Below the pieces are notes generated by a model. It was not told the DNA's origin. It did not search any database and was given only the letters and a program-made list of their open reading frames with translations. 64,000 nucleotides of DNA, from contig NZ_JARYGZ010000001.1 of assembly GCF_029906645.1 (NCBI RefSeq), positions 62,001 through 126,000 of the forward strand, read 5' to 3'. The DNA is from Sphingomonas oryzagri (lineage in GTDB: Bacteria > Pseudomonadota > Alphaproteobacteria > Sphingomonadales > Sphingomonadaceae). Of this stretch, positions 54,316-63,278 are shown piece after piece (within the stretch, counting starts at the first letter, position 1; each line of letters starts with the position of its first letter). A program made the position numbers and the translations under genes.

Positions 54316-55029
54316 ATGGCGGAGATCGAGCATATCGTCGTGCTGACCGGCGCCGGCATCTCGGCGGAGAGCGGATTGGCGACCTTTCGCGGGCCGGACG
54401 GCCTTTGGGAGGGGCGACGGGTCGAGGAGATCTGCACGCCCGAGGCGCTCGCCGCCGATCGCGAACTGGTGCTCGATTTCTACGACCAGCGGCGCCGCGC
54501 GCTCGCATCAGTCCAGCCTAACGCGGCGCACAAGGCGCTCGCCTTTCTGGACCGGCATTGGCCCGGAGAGCTGCTGATCGTCACCCAGAATGTCGATGAT
54601 CTGCATGAACGGGCCGGCGCGCGGCGGATGCTGCACATGCATGGCGAACTGCTATCCGCGCTGTGCGGGGCCTGCGAGGAGCGCTCGGCATTCGGCGGCG
54701 ACATGATCGGCGGCCCGCGTTGCACCGCCTGCGGGCAGGACGAGCTGCGGCCGGACATCGTCTTCTTCGGCGAGATGCCCTATGAGATGGAGCGGATCGA
54801 GCGCGCGCTGATGGAGGCCGATCTGTTCGTCTCGATCGGCACGTCGGGCGCGGTCTATCCCGCGGCGGGCTTCGTCCAGATGGCGCGTCATGCCGGCGCC
54901 GACACGCTGGAACTGAATCTCGATCCGTCCGCCGGCAGTCTCTATTTCCACGAAACCCGGATCGGCCCGGCGAGCGCGCTAGTGCCGGCGTGGGTGGAAG
55001 ACGTGCTGGCCACCGCCAGCTCCGCCTGA
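54316..55029 (+). CDS. Sir2-family NAD-dependent protein deacylase (CobB-like)
   Basis: A 237-residue sirtuin. It begins HIVVLTGAGISAESGLATFRG, with the NAD-binding GAGISxESG, then LIVTQNVDDLHERAG near 92 and the catalytic His in HMHGELLSALC near 115. The Zn site is CGACEE and RCTACGQ. YxxR of the class III deacylases is visible (FYDQRRRAL near 55), which in CobB/SIRT5-like enzymes accepts acidic acyl groups such as succinyl. ATG at 54316; a GTG at 54280 is an alternative start. Regulated, I infer, by the divergent MarR. Confidence 0.93.
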   Translation: MAEIEHIVVLTGAGISAESGLATFRGPDGLWEGRRVEEICTPEALAADRELVLDFYDQRRRALASVQPNAAHKALAFLDRHWPGELLIVTQNVDDLHERAGARRMLHMHGELLSALCGACEERSAFGGDMIGGPRCTACGQDELRPDIVFFGEMPYEMERIERALMEADLFVSIGTSGAVYPAAGFVQMARHAGADTLELNLDPSAGSLYFHETRIGPASALVPAWVEDVLATASSA

Positions 55030-55035
55030 TCCCTC

Positions 55036-55072
55036 TTGACTTGCCGGCGGCGAAAGCCTGTAACCGGTTTCA
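55036..55072 (+). promoter_or_regulatory. Promoter with overlapping LacI-type operator before the glucan operon
   Basis: TTGACT (55036-55041) and TGTAAC (55059-55064) form a -35/-10 pair with a 17-base spacer. The -10 starts the near-palindrome TGTAACCGGTTTCA (55059-55072), with the CCGG centre typical of LacI-family operators. Binding there would occlude RNA polymerase. The GH144 gene starts 83 bases further on. No LacI gene is in this window, so the repressor would be encoded elsewhere. Confidence 0.7.
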
Positions 55073-55155
55073 TGGAGAGGAGGAAGGTTCCGGCACCTCA
55101 ACGAAAATGACGGGCGGGACGGACCTTTCGGCAGGGTAGGCGTTTTCAACGGCTG

Positions 55156-56679
55156 ATGGCTTACGAATTCAACGATCGCGGCCGGATCGGCCGACGCGCG
55201 CTGATGGGCGCGGGGCTGGCCGGCCTCGCGGGTTGCAGCAGCGTGAAGTTCCAGCTGCCGATCGCGATCCGGTCGCCGATCGTCTTTTCGACCGCCTCGT
55301 CCGGCGCGCCACCGCTGGCGCAGACGCCCGAGGTCGAGGCGTTCCTCGATGATCTGCAGTTGCGCACCTTCGCCTATTTCTGGTGGACGACCGAGCAGAA
55401 GCGGGGCCTCGCGCCCGATCGTTTCCCGTCGGGAACCTTCGCCAGCATCGCGGCGATGGGCTTTGCGCTTACCGCGTTCGTGATCGGGGTCGAGCGCGGC
55501 TACGTACCGCGCGCTCAGGCCGCGACGCGCACGCTTGCGATGCTGCGCTTCCTCGCCGGCGCGGAGCAGGGCGCCAAACCGGAAGGCGTGAGTGGCTATC
55601 AGGGCTTCTTCTACCACTTTCTCGGCATGAAGGACGGCGCGCGCTTCGGCGGGTGCGAGATATCCACGGTCGATACCGCGCTGCTGATGATGGGCGTGCT
55701 GCTTGCCCAGACCTATTACGACCAGCCGCAGGAGAAGGAGATCCGCGACCTCGCGGACAAGCTCTATACCCAGGTCGACTGGCGCTGGGCGATGACCCGC
55801 GCTCCGGTCGTGGCGCTCGGCTGGACGCCGGAGGCCGAGTTCATTCCCTACGACTGGGTCGCCTATAACGAGGGAATGCTGGTCTATATTCTGGCGCTGG
55901 GCGCGCCGATCTACGGACTGCCCAAGGACAGCTGGGACGCCTGGAGCCAGCGGCTCGCCACCTTCTGGACGGACAGCGGCGAGCTTTCGATGCTACGCTT
56001 CCCGCCGATGTTCGGCCATCAATACAGCCATGTCTGGATCGATTTCCGCAAGATTCAGGACGATTTCATGGCGACCAAGGGCAGCGACTATTTCGAGAAC
56101 AGCCGCCGCGCCACGATCGCACAGCGCAACTATGCGCTCGCCAACCCGATGGGCTGGCGAGGCTATGCGTCCGACCAGTGGGGGCTGACCGCCTGCGACG
56201 GCCCGGCCGACCTCACCGTCGACACGGGCGGCGAGCAGCGCGTCTTCCATTCCTACGTCGCGCGCGGTGTCGGCGCGATCGACGATGGCACGATTGCGCC
56301 GACGGCAGCGGGCGGCTCCATTCCTTTCGCGCCGGAAATCTGCATCCCCGCCCTGATGGGGATGCGCCAGCGTTACCCGGACACTCTCTACGGCACCTAC
56401 GGCTTCTTCGATGCCTTCAATCTGTCGTTTCAGGACGAGAAGGCCAAGCTCGATCGCGGGAAGGTGGTGCCGGGCAAGGGCTGGTTCGATACCGATTGGC
56501 TCGGTATCGATCAGGGGCCGATCCTGGCGATGGTCGAGAATTACAGGACCGGGCTGATCTGGAATATCATGCGGCGTAACCCATACATCCAGGCGGGCCT
56601 GCGCAAGGCAGGGTTCCGGGGGGGATGGCTGGAGCCTCTGACGCAGCAGGCGCCGCAACCGACGGAGAAAAAGACGTGA
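55156..56679 (+). CDS. GH144-like endo-beta-1,2-glucanase family lipoprotein (glucoamylase Pfam PF10091)
   Basis: A 507-residue protein. The N-terminus (GRIGRRALMG, then GLAGLAGC) is a Tat-type signal with a lipobox, placing the lipidated Cys at residue 27. The body matches PF10091: FAYFWWTTEQKRGLAPDR, GYQGFFYHFLGMKDG, GCEISTVDTALLMMG, FIPYDWVAYNEGM near 235, FGHQYSHVWIDFRK near 290, DGTIAPTAAGGS and WFDTDWLGIDQGP near 440. The family includes beta-1,2-glucan (sophorose-polymer) endo-hydrolases. The stop overlaps the GH3 gene (GTGA). Confidence 0.85.
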   Translation: MAYEFNDRGRIGRRALMGAGLAGLAGCSSVKFQLPIAIRSPIVFSTASSGAPPLAQTPEVEAFLDDLQLRTFAYFWWTTEQKRGLAPDRFPSGTFASIAAMGFALTAFVIGVERGYVPRAQAATRTLAMLRFLAGAEQGAKPEGVSGYQGFFYHFLGMKDGARFGGCEISTVDTALLMMGVLLAQTYYDQPQEKEIRDLADKLYTQVDWRWAMTRAPVVALGWTPEAEFIPYDWVAYNEGMLVYILALGAPIYGLPKDSWDAWSQRLATFWTDSGELSMLRFPPMFGHQYSHVWIDFRKIQDDFMATKGSDYFENSRRATIAQRNYALANPMGWRGYASDQWGLTACDGPADLTVDTGGEQRVFHSYVARGVGAIDDGTIAPTAAGGSIPFAPEICIPALMGMRQRYPDTLYGTYGFFDAFNLSFQDEKAKLDRGKVVPGKGWFDTDWLGIDQGPILAMVENYRTGLIWNIMRRNPYIQAGLRKAGFRGGWLEPLTQQAPQPTEKKT

Positions 56680-58946
56680 GCGGGATCGGGCGCAGGACTT
56701 TACTGGCGGGGGCTGGTGCGGCGGGGCTGGCGTCGCGTGCCTTCGGTTTCGCGCTCGGCCCCTCGCAGGCGCCATCGGTTGCCGCGCCGGGCTTTATCGA
56801 CGGCCTGATCGCCAGGATGACGCTGGAGGAGAAGGCCGGCCAGCTTTCGATCATGGCGTCCGCCATCGGTGGCGGGGCGGCGACCAAGCTCAACCCGATC
56901 ACGGATACCGCCAGCGTCTCCGAACAGCTCGCCGATGCGCGGGCAGGCCGCATCTCGGGCATCTTCAACGGGCAGGGCGCCGATTGGCACCGCAAGCTGC
57001 AGACCGAGGCGGTGAAGAGCCGGCTCGGCATCCCGATGCTGTTCGCCGCCGACGTCATCCACGGAATGCGCACCGTCTTTCCGGTGCCGCTGGGCGAGGC
57101 GGCGAGCTTTGATCCCGGTCTCGCGATGCGCACGGCGCGCGCCGCCGCCACCGAGGCGTCGGCCGCCGGCATCGCACTCACCTTCGCGCCGATGGTCGAT
57201 ATCGCGCGCGACCAGCGCTGGGGGCGCGGTGTCGAGGCGGCGGGCGAGGATGTGCTGGTCGGCCAGCGCTTCGCGGCGGCGCGGGTGAAGGGCTTTCAGG
57301 GCGAGGGCCTCGACCGCGACGATGCGGTGGCCTCCTGCGCCAAGCATTTCGCCGCTTATGGCGCAGGCGAGGCGGGGCTGGATTACAACAGCGTCGATAT
57401 CTCCGAACACACGCTGCGCGAGACCTATTTTCCGCCCTTCCAGGCGGCACTGGGCGCGGGGGCAGCCTCGATCATGCCGTCGTTCAACGAGATCAACGGC
57501 GTGCCCTCCTCCGGCAATCACTGGCTGCTCTCCGACGTGCTGCGCGGCGAGTGGAACTTCCGCGGCCTCGTCATCTCCGATTACACCGCCGACGAGGAAA
57601 TGATCGCCGCCGGCTTCGCGAAAGACGGACGCGATGCGGCGAAGAAGGCGATCCTTGCCGGCCTCGACATGAGTATGCAGAGCGGCCTCTACCAGAAATA
57701 CCTGCCCGGTCTGGTGAAGGCGGGCGAGGTGCCGATGGCGCGGGTCGACGAGGCGGTGCGCCGCGTGCTTGAGTTGAAGGCGCAGCTTGGCCTGTTCGCC
57801 GATCCCTTCAACCGCCTTCCGCCCGGCCGGGAGCAGCAGCGGATCCTCACCCCAATCGCCCGCGACCTGTCGCGCGAGGCGGCGCAGAAGTCGATCGTTC
57901 TGCTCCGCAACCAGGGCGGTATCCTGCCGCTGAAGGCGGACGGCGCGCAGAAGATCGCGCTGATCGGTCCGTTCGCGGCGGGCCAGCACGACCTGATCGG
58001 CCCGTGGAACGTCTATGGCGACGACGCGCAGGCGATCGACCTCGCTACGGGTATGCGCGCCGCGATGCGCGATCCGTCGCGGCTGAGCGTCACGCCCGGA
58101 TCGGATGTCGAGAAGCCGATCCCCGGCGGCATCGATGCGGCGTTAGCGGCGGCGCAGGCGGCGGACCTCGTGGTGCTGGCGATCGGCGAGAGCCAGGAGA
58201 TGTCGGGAGAGGCGCAGTCGCGCACCGAAGTGGTGCTGCCCTGGCCGCAGCAGCGCCTGGCCGAAGCCGTCGCGGCGACCGGCAAGCCGGTGATCGTACT
58301 GCTCAAGAACGGGCGGGCACTGGCGCTGGAGGGGGCGGTGCTCGACGCGCAGGCGATCCTCGTCACCTGGTTCCTTGGCAGCGAGACGGGCCATGCGCTC
58401 GCCGACATCCTGTTCGGCACGGTCTGCCCCTCGGGCCGCCTGCCGGTGAGCTTTCCCTATGAGAGCGGGCAGGAACCGCTGCATTACGATCACAAGCCGA
58501 CCGGGCGCCCCGCGCCGGATGGCCCGCGCCAGCCCTACAAGGCGCAATATCGCACCGCGCCCGACGGCGCGCGCTTCCCGTTCGGGCACGGCCTCACCTA
58601 CGGCAAGATCGACTATACGGGCCTCGACGTCGGCAAGCCGGCCGGGGAGGGCCTCATCGTCTCGGCGACGATCCGCAACAGCGGCGATCGCGCGGCCGAG
58701 GAGGTGGTGCAGCTCTACGTCCATCCCCGCGTATCGACCATCACGCAACCGGTGCGGCGCCTGATCGACTGGCGTCGCGTCAATCTGGCGCCGGGTGGAT
58801 CGGAGAACGTGGAGTTCACCATCACGCGGGAGATGCTGATGCGGCTGGGGCCGGACCTCAAGCCCATGGCCGAGACCGGGACGATCGACGTGTGGATCGC
58901 GCCTTCGGCCGAGGACGGGCTGAAGGGATCGTTCGAGCTGACCTGA
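56676..58946 (+). CDS. bglX: GH3 family beta-glucosidase, Tat-exported
   Basis: A 756-residue glycoside hydrolase of the GH3 family, periplasmic. The start is GTG with RRTLLAGAGAAG as a Tat signal. The barrel domain has VDIARDQRWGRGVEAAGED near 170, KHFAAYGAGEAG near 222 and the nucleophile Asp in VISDYTADEE near 300; the second domain has GQHDLIGPWNVYG; the fibronectin-like third domain closes the protein (about 660-750). BglX-like: hydrolyses cello- and gentio-type or sophorose-type oligomers. With GH144 it would complete glucan breakdown to glucose. Confidence 0.9.
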   Translation: MSGIGRRTLLAGAGAAGLASRAFGFALGPSQAPSVAAPGFIDGLIARMTLEEKAGQLSIMASAIGGGAATKLNPITDTASVSEQLADARAGRISGIFNGQGADWHRKLQTEAVKSRLGIPMLFAADVIHGMRTVFPVPLGEAASFDPGLAMRTARAAATEASAAGIALTFAPMVDIARDQRWGRGVEAAGEDVLVGQRFAAARVKGFQGEGLDRDDAVASCAKHFAAYGAGEAGLDYNSVDISEHTLRETYFPPFQAALGAGAASIMPSFNEINGVPSSGNHWLLSDVLRGEWNFRGLVISDYTADEEMIAAGFAKDGRDAAKKAILAGLDMSMQSGLYQKYLPGLVKAGEVPMARVDEAVRRVLELKAQLGLFADPFNRLPPGREQQRILTPIARDLSREAAQKSIVLLRNQGGILPLKADGAQKIALIGPFAAGQHDLIGPWNVYGDDAQAIDLATGMRAAMRDPSRLSVTPGSDVEKPIPGGIDAALAAAQAADLVVLAIGESQEMSGEAQSRTEVVLPWPQQRLAEAVAATGKPVIVLLKNGRALALEGAVLDAQAILVTWFLGSETGHALADILFGTVCPSGRLPVSFPYESGQEPLHYDHKPTGRPAPDGPRQPYKAQYRTAPDGARFPFGHGLTYGKIDYTGLDVGKPAGEGLIVSATIRNSGDRAAEEVVQLYVHPRVSTITQPVRRLIDWRRVNLAPGGSENVEFTITREMLMRLGPDLKPMAETGTIDVWIAPSAEDGLKGSFELT

Positions 58947-59001
58947 GGGAACGGTTGGCGCGCTCGGCCATTGGGCGCGCAGCAACGCTCTGGAGATTCA
59001 C

Positions 59002-59265
59002 ATGCACGAAAGCCTGCTCATCGCCTTCCTGATCTGGATCGTGATCGGTGCGATCATCGGCTGGCTCGCGGGCCTGCTGGTGCAGGGCGGCGGCTTCGGC
59101 TTCATCGTCGATGCGCTGATCGGCATCCTGGGATCGGTGGTGGCCGGCTGGCTGTTCCCGAGCCTCGGCATCGCGATCGGCCACGGGCTGATCGGATCGA
59201 TCCTCGCATCGGTGGTGGGTGCCGCGATCGTCGTGCTGGTCGTGCGGCTGATCCGTCGGATCTAG
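59002..59265 (+). CDS. GlsB/YeaQ/YmgE family membrane protein
   Basis: An 87-residue protein with three hydrophobic helices (about 4-24, 32-52, 58-80). It contains WIVIGAIIGWLAGLLVQGGG, the family signature with GWLAG, and the GILGSVVAGWLF helix. Members, also called transglycosylase-associated proteins, often respond to acid or stress but have no known activity. The ATG has a GGAG site and the gene is followed by a bidirectional terminator. Confidence 0.9.
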   Translation: MHESLLIAFLIWIVIGAIIGWLAGLLVQGGGFGFIVDALIGILGSVVAGWLFPSLGIAIGHGLIGSILASVVGAAIVVLVVRLIRRI

Positions 59266-59270
59266 AAAAC

Positions 59271-59306
59271 GAGGCGGGCGCCGCGATGTGCGACGCCCGC
59301 CCTTTC
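59271..59306. terminator. Rho-independent terminator, bidirectional
   Basis: GGCGGGCG (59273-59280) pairs with CGCCCGCC (59294-59301) around a 13-base loop, followed by CTTTCG on the plus strand and preceded by AAAACGA, giving a T-run on the minus strand. It serves both the YeaQ-like gene and the outer-membrane protein gene, which converge here. Confidence 0.75.
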
Positions 59307-59308
59307 GA

Positions 59309-59956
59309 TCAGAAGCGCAGGCCGAGACCGCCGAGCGCTTCCTGCCGGTTCAGGCGGAGCGACACGTCCTCCGGCCCGAGCTGACCGTGGAACCGGTCGT
59401 AGCGGCTGTAATTATATTCCGCCTTCACATAGGCGTGCTTGCTCAGTGCATGTTCGATGCCGACGCCGGCGCGCCAGCCGTCCTGCTTCTCGTGATCGGA
59501 CAGATAGGTGTTCGTTGCGCTGTCGCTGCTGTTCGCGCCGAAGCGGCCGTTCACATAGGCGCCCTTCACGTAGACCAGGTTGTTGCCGCCGAACACCTCG
59601 CCCACGCGCGCGCCAGCCTCGATGTTGCGGTTCGCCTTGAAGCAGCTGGTGACGGTGCCGGCTGTGCCGCATTCCTTGTTGTTGGACAGGTCATAGCTGC
59701 CGAAGACGCCGACGATGGTGGTTGGCCGGATGGCATAGTCGTAGCCGATCTGGCCGCCGACGAAACCGTCATTGTTGTGGTCGGTATAGCGGGTGTCGGT
59801 CACACCGTCGTAGGTATGGGTGCGGGCGCGTAGCCAGTCCCACCCGCCGTGCAGCTCGACGCGCGGGCCGGTAAAGGGCGACGAATCGGACGTTTGCGCC
59901 ATGGCCGGCGCGGCCAGCGCCATCGCGGCCGACGCGGCGAGAAACAGCTTGTTCAT
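59309..59956 (-). CDS. Outer-membrane beta-barrel protein (porin family)
   Basis: A 215-residue protein with a signal peptide (residues 1-22, NKLFLAASAAMALAAPAMA). The mature chain has alternating polar/hydrophobic strands as in eight-stranded barrels of the OmpA-like/OmpW group, for example YVKGAYVNGRFGANSS and YVKAEYNYSRYDRFHG, and ends GGLGLRF with the terminal Phe needed for BamA recognition. One Cys pair (NKECGT and TSCFK) may form a disulfide. ATG at 59956 is chosen from the signal peptide. Confidence 0.82.
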   Translation of the reverse strand: MNKLFLAASAAMALAAPAMAQTSDSSPFTGPRVELHGGWDWLRARTHTYDGVTDTRYTDHNNDGFVGGQIGYDYAIRPTTIVGVFGSYDLSNNKECGTAGTVTSCFKANRNIEAGARVGEVFGGNNLVYVKGAYVNGRFGANSSDSATNTYLSDHEKQDGWRAGVGIEHALSKHAYVKAEYNYSRYDRFHGQLGPEDVSLRLNRQEALGGLGLRF

Positions 59957-60087
59957 ACTCAATCCTTCGCAAAGCAACTCGTCCCTACACGGACGGGGGA
60001 GCTACGAAGGGCGAGCTGCTTGGCTCCATGAACAGGCCGTAATGGGGCTGTTGCGCGGCGATCTGTTGCGGTGCGGCAACAGTCAGG

Positions 60088-60240
60088 TCAGGCGCCGAAC
60101 ACCGGTCTTAGAAACGAGCCGATCTGCTCGCCATGGCAGAGCGCGACGTGGCGCGCGGCGAACACCAGGGCGAACACCAGGGCGAAATCCGCGGCGACGA
60201 GGCCGCTGCGATCGCGGGTGAACAAACCGAACTTGCGCAT
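60088..60240 (-). CDS. Flp-pilin-like microprotein (50 residues)
   Basis: A 50-residue protein too short for a usual length filter. The ATG at 60240 is preceded by an ideal ACGGAGG site seven bases upstream, and the frame is open to TGA at 60088. It has RDRSGLVAADFALVFALVFAA, close to the Flp/Fap pilin leader (RDxSGxxAxDYxL followed by a hydrophobic helix), but the sequence is truncated against usual 55-60-residue pilins. The LVFALVFA repeat comes from a tandem GGCGAACACCA DNA repeat. A degenerate pilin or a membrane peptide. Confidence 0.6.
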   Translation of the reverse strand: MRKFGLFTRDRSGLVAADFALVFALVFAARHVALCHGEQIGSFLRPVFGA

Positions 60241-60334
60241 TTGAAACCTCCGTGCGCTTCTCCTCGCACGGCGGGGTTAACGGCGGATTAGCCCTGAGCG
60301 ACCCGGTGCCCGATCCGCCGTTCCGATGCGCCCG

Positions 60335-62356
60335 TCAGTCCACCCAGATGTGCACCCGCTGGTCCGGCGGCAGATAGAGCTTGTCGCCGGGCTTCACGTC
60401 GAACGCCTTGTACCAGGGGTCGAAATTGCGGACGACGCCGTTGACCCGGTATTTGGCCGGGCTGTGCTCGTTGGTGAGCAGCTGCTGGCGCAGTGCGCCC
60501 TCACGCTCCTTGGTCTGCCAGCTGTAACTATAGGCGAGCAGGAAGCGCTGGTCGGCGGTGAAGCCGTTCTTCACGCCCGGATCGCCATGCGTCGCGACGT
60601 AGCGCCGCCATGCGCCCCAGGCGGACTCCAGTCCGCCGAGATCGCCGACATTCTCGCCCATCGTCAGCTCGCCCTTGATGTGGACGCCGGGGACGGGCTC
60701 GTAGCTGTCGAACTGCTTGCCGAGCATCGCGGTGCGCGCCTTGAACTTGTCGGCGGACGCCTTGGTCCACCAGTCGCGCACCTTGCCCGTCGCATCGAAC
60801 TGGCGACCCTGATCGTCGAAGCCGTGGCCCATCTCATGCCCGATCGTGGCGCCGATCGATCCGTAATTGACCGCCGGATCGGCGTTGGGATCGAAATAGG
60901 GCGCCTGCAGGATCGCCGCCGGAAAGGTGATCTGGTTGACCGTCGGGTCGTAATAGGCGTTCACCGTCTGCGGAGTCATGTCCCACAGCGAGCGATCGAC
61001 CGGCTTGGGGAAGCGCGAGAGGACGAGATCCATCTCGAACTTCTCGGACCGCATCGCATTGCCGAGCATATCGCCGCGCACGACCTTGAAGCTGCTGTAA
61101 TCGATATACTTCTTCGGGTGGCCGGTGCGCGGATCGAAGGTGGCGAGTTTTGCCAGTGCCTGCTGGCGGGTCGCATCGTCCATCCAGGCGAGATGCTGGA
61201 ACTCGTCGCCGTAAGCGGCGCGCAGGTTGGCGATCAGTTCGCCCATCTGGCGATCGCTTTCGGGCGGATAGTGGCGCTCGACATAGATCTGGCCGACCGC
61301 CTCGCCGAGCATGTTGTTGACCATGCTGACGCCACGCTTCCAGCGGGCGCGCTGTTCGGGCTGATCGCGCAGCATCTTGCCGTAGAAATCGAAGCTCGCG
61401 CCGTCGAACGCCTTTGGCAGATAGGCGGCATGATCGCTGATGAAGTGGAAGGCAAGATAGTCCTTCCATGTCGCCAGCGGCGTCGCGACGAGCAGCTTGC
61501 CCGCCGCCTGGATCGCGTCGGGCGTGGTGACCACCACCTGATCGAGCGGGCCGAAGCCCTCCGCCTTGAAGAAATTCGGCCAATCGAACTGAGGTGCCAG
61601 CGCCTGCAGCTTGGCGACCGTCATCGGGTTGTTGATCAGCTGGATGTCGCGCTCTTTCTCGGGCGTCCACTGCGACGTTGCCATCTGGGTTTCGAGCGCG
61701 AGGATGCGGGCCGCGCGGGCGTCGGCATCGGTGAAGCCCGCCTGCGTCAGCTGCTTGGCGATGTAGGCGCGATAGGCGGCGCGGTAGCCGTCATATTTGT
61801 CGCCCTTGAGCAGATAGTAATCGCGTCCCGGCAGACCCAGCCCACCGCGCCCGACATAGAGGCCGTAGCGGCCGGGCCGGTTGACGTCGGCGAAGATCGA
61901 GGTGCCGACCGGCGAGGAATAGCCCGGCTCCGCCATCAGCATGGCGACGGCGTGCGTGTCCTTCAGGCCGGCGATTCGGGCGAGATAGGGCTTCAGCGGC
62001 GCGGTGCCGGCCTTCTCGATCCCGGCTTCGTCCATCCAGCTGGCGTAGAGGTCGCCGATCTGCTTCTCGGCCGCCGAGGTCGGCTTGCTCTCACCCTCTT
62101 CGGCGATCGCGCGGACCTGCTGCTCGGCCTCGTCGGCGAGGACGACGTCGATGCCGGCCGAGGTGCGATCGGGCGCGATCTGCGTGGTGTCGAGCCAGTG
62201 GCCATTGGCGTAGCGGAAGAAGTCGTCGCCCGGCTTCACGGCGCTGTCCATGTCGGACAGGCGGATGCCCCACGGCGGAAACTTGGGCGCGGTCTGCGCC
62301 GCCAGCGGCGCGGCGAGCGCGAGAATGGAAACGGCGATGAAGGCCGGGCGGCGCAT
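60335..62356 (-). CDS. M13 family zinc metallopeptidase (neprilysin-like), secreted
   Basis: A 673-residue endopeptidase with a signal peptide (residues 1-20, AFIAVSILALAAPLA). The M13 zinc site is GHEMGHGFDDQGR near 504 and GENVGDLGGL near 567, and the substrate-binding NAYY sits near 460. The N-terminal domain has the DDFFRYANGHWLDT motif. It likely digests peptides in the periplasm. No divergent gene or regulator is near; start ATG at 62356 is preceded by AAGGAAAAC. Confidence 0.95.
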   Translation of the reverse strand: MRRPAFIAVSILALAAPLAAQTAPKFPPWGIRLSDMDSAVKPGDDFFRYANGHWLDTTQIAPDRTSAGIDVVLADEAEQQVRAIAEEGESKPTSAAEKQIGDLYASWMDEAGIEKAGTAPLKPYLARIAGLKDTHAVAMLMAEPGYSSPVGTSIFADVNRPGRYGLYVGRGGLGLPGRDYYLLKGDKYDGYRAAYRAYIAKQLTQAGFTDADARAARILALETQMATSQWTPEKERDIQLINNPMTVAKLQALAPQFDWPNFFKAEGFGPLDQVVVTTPDAIQAAGKLLVATPLATWKDYLAFHFISDHAAYLPKAFDGASFDFYGKMLRDQPEQRARWKRGVSMVNNMLGEAVGQIYVERHYPPESDRQMGELIANLRAAYGDEFQHLAWMDDATRQQALAKLATFDPRTGHPKKYIDYSSFKVVRGDMLGNAMRSEKFEMDLVLSRFPKPVDRSLWDMTPQTVNAYYDPTVNQITFPAAILQAPYFDPNADPAVNYGSIGATIGHEMGHGFDDQGRQFDATGKVRDWWTKASADKFKARTAMLGKQFDSYEPVPGVHIKGELTMGENVGDLGGLESAWGAWRRYVATHGDPGVKNGFTADQRFLLAYSYSWQTKEREGALRQQLLTNEHSPAKYRVNGVVRNFDPWYKAFDVKPGDKLYLPPDQRVHIWVD

Positions 62357-62441
62357 GTTGTTTTCCTTCGGCGAGAATTCCCCGCGCGAAAGCTAGGCCG
62401 CCGCCCGGCCGCTTGGCAATGTATTATTCGGGCAACACGCC

Positions 62442-63146
62442 TCAGCCGCGCGCGGGGATGGTCACGCCGCGCTGCACCGCCGGGCGGGCGAGGCAGCGTT
62501 CCAGCCATGCGGGTACCGCCTCCAGGCTGTCGAAGTCGGTGATCTCGCGCGCCTCGTAGAAGCCGACCAGGTTGCGCACCCAACCGACCAGCGAGACATC
62601 GACCATGCTGTAGCCATCGCCCATCATGTAGGTGCGGCCGGTCAGGCGATCTTCCAGCACGCCGAGCAGGCGCTTGGTTTCGTTGAGATAGCGGTCGCGC
62701 GGGCGCTTGTCCTCATACTCCCGGCCGGCGAACTTGTGGAAGAAGCCGAGCTGTCCGAACATCGGGCCGACCCCGCCCATCTGGAAGAAGATCCACTGGA
62801 TCGCATGATAGCGCTCGATCGGATCGGCGGGCATCAGCTTGCCTGTCTTGTCCGCGAGGTAGAGCAGGGTCGCGCCGCTTTCGAACAGGCCGATCGGCCG
62901 GCCGCCGGGGCCATCGGGATCGATGATCGCCGGGATCTTGCCGTTGGGATTGAGCGAGAGATATTCCGGGGTCCAGGTCTCGTTCTGCCCGATGTCGATC
63001 AGGTGCGGTTCGTAGGCAAGGCCGAGTTCCTCCAGCGCGATGCTGACCTTCACGCCGTTCGGGGTCGGCAGCGAATAAAGCTGGATGACGCCTGCATCCT
63101 TCGCGGGCCATTTGCGGGTAATCGGGAAGGACGGGAGATCGGTCAT
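62442..63146 (-). CDS. Glutathione S-transferase family protein (YghU/Nu-class-like)
   Basis: A 234-residue GST. The N-terminal thioredoxin fold starts at IQLYSLPTPNGVKVSIALEE, has the LNPNGKIPAIIDPDG cis-Pro segment and ESGATLLYLADKTG that bind glutathione; the helical domain has YHAIQWIFFQMGGVGPMFGQ. Nu-class GSTs such as YghU use disulfides; the sequence has the Thr/Asn pair TPNG in place of a catalytic Tyr. ATG at 63146; the extra upstream frame lacks a start signal. An inverted repeat lies about 130 bases upstream. Confidence 0.92.
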   Translation of the reverse strand: MTDLPSFPITRKWPAKDAGVIQLYSLPTPNGVKVSIALEELGLAYEPHLIDIGQNETWTPEYLSLNPNGKIPAIIDPDGPGGRPIGLFESGATLLYLADKTGKLMPADPIERYHAIQWIFFQMGGVGPMFGQLGFFHKFAGREYEDKRPRDRYLNETKRLLGVLEDRLTGRTYMMGDGYSMVDVSLVGWVRNLVGFYEAREITDFDSLEAVPAWLERCLARPAVQRGVTIPARG

Positions 63147-63278
63147 GGCTTGCTCCGGCAACGGGGAACCGGGATGTCGGGGCGGTGTTTGTGATTGGCA
63201 AGGCACGATAAATCCATTCTTAGCCATTTTTCCGAATTGACGATCGCGTCTCTGGCGGAAATGAAGGTGTGACCCTGA

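Noticed and set aside
60326-62542. A 738-codon open frame opposite the M13 peptidase
   Set aside because: Antisense shadow; the minus-strand M13 motifs HEMGH and GENVGD are decisive.
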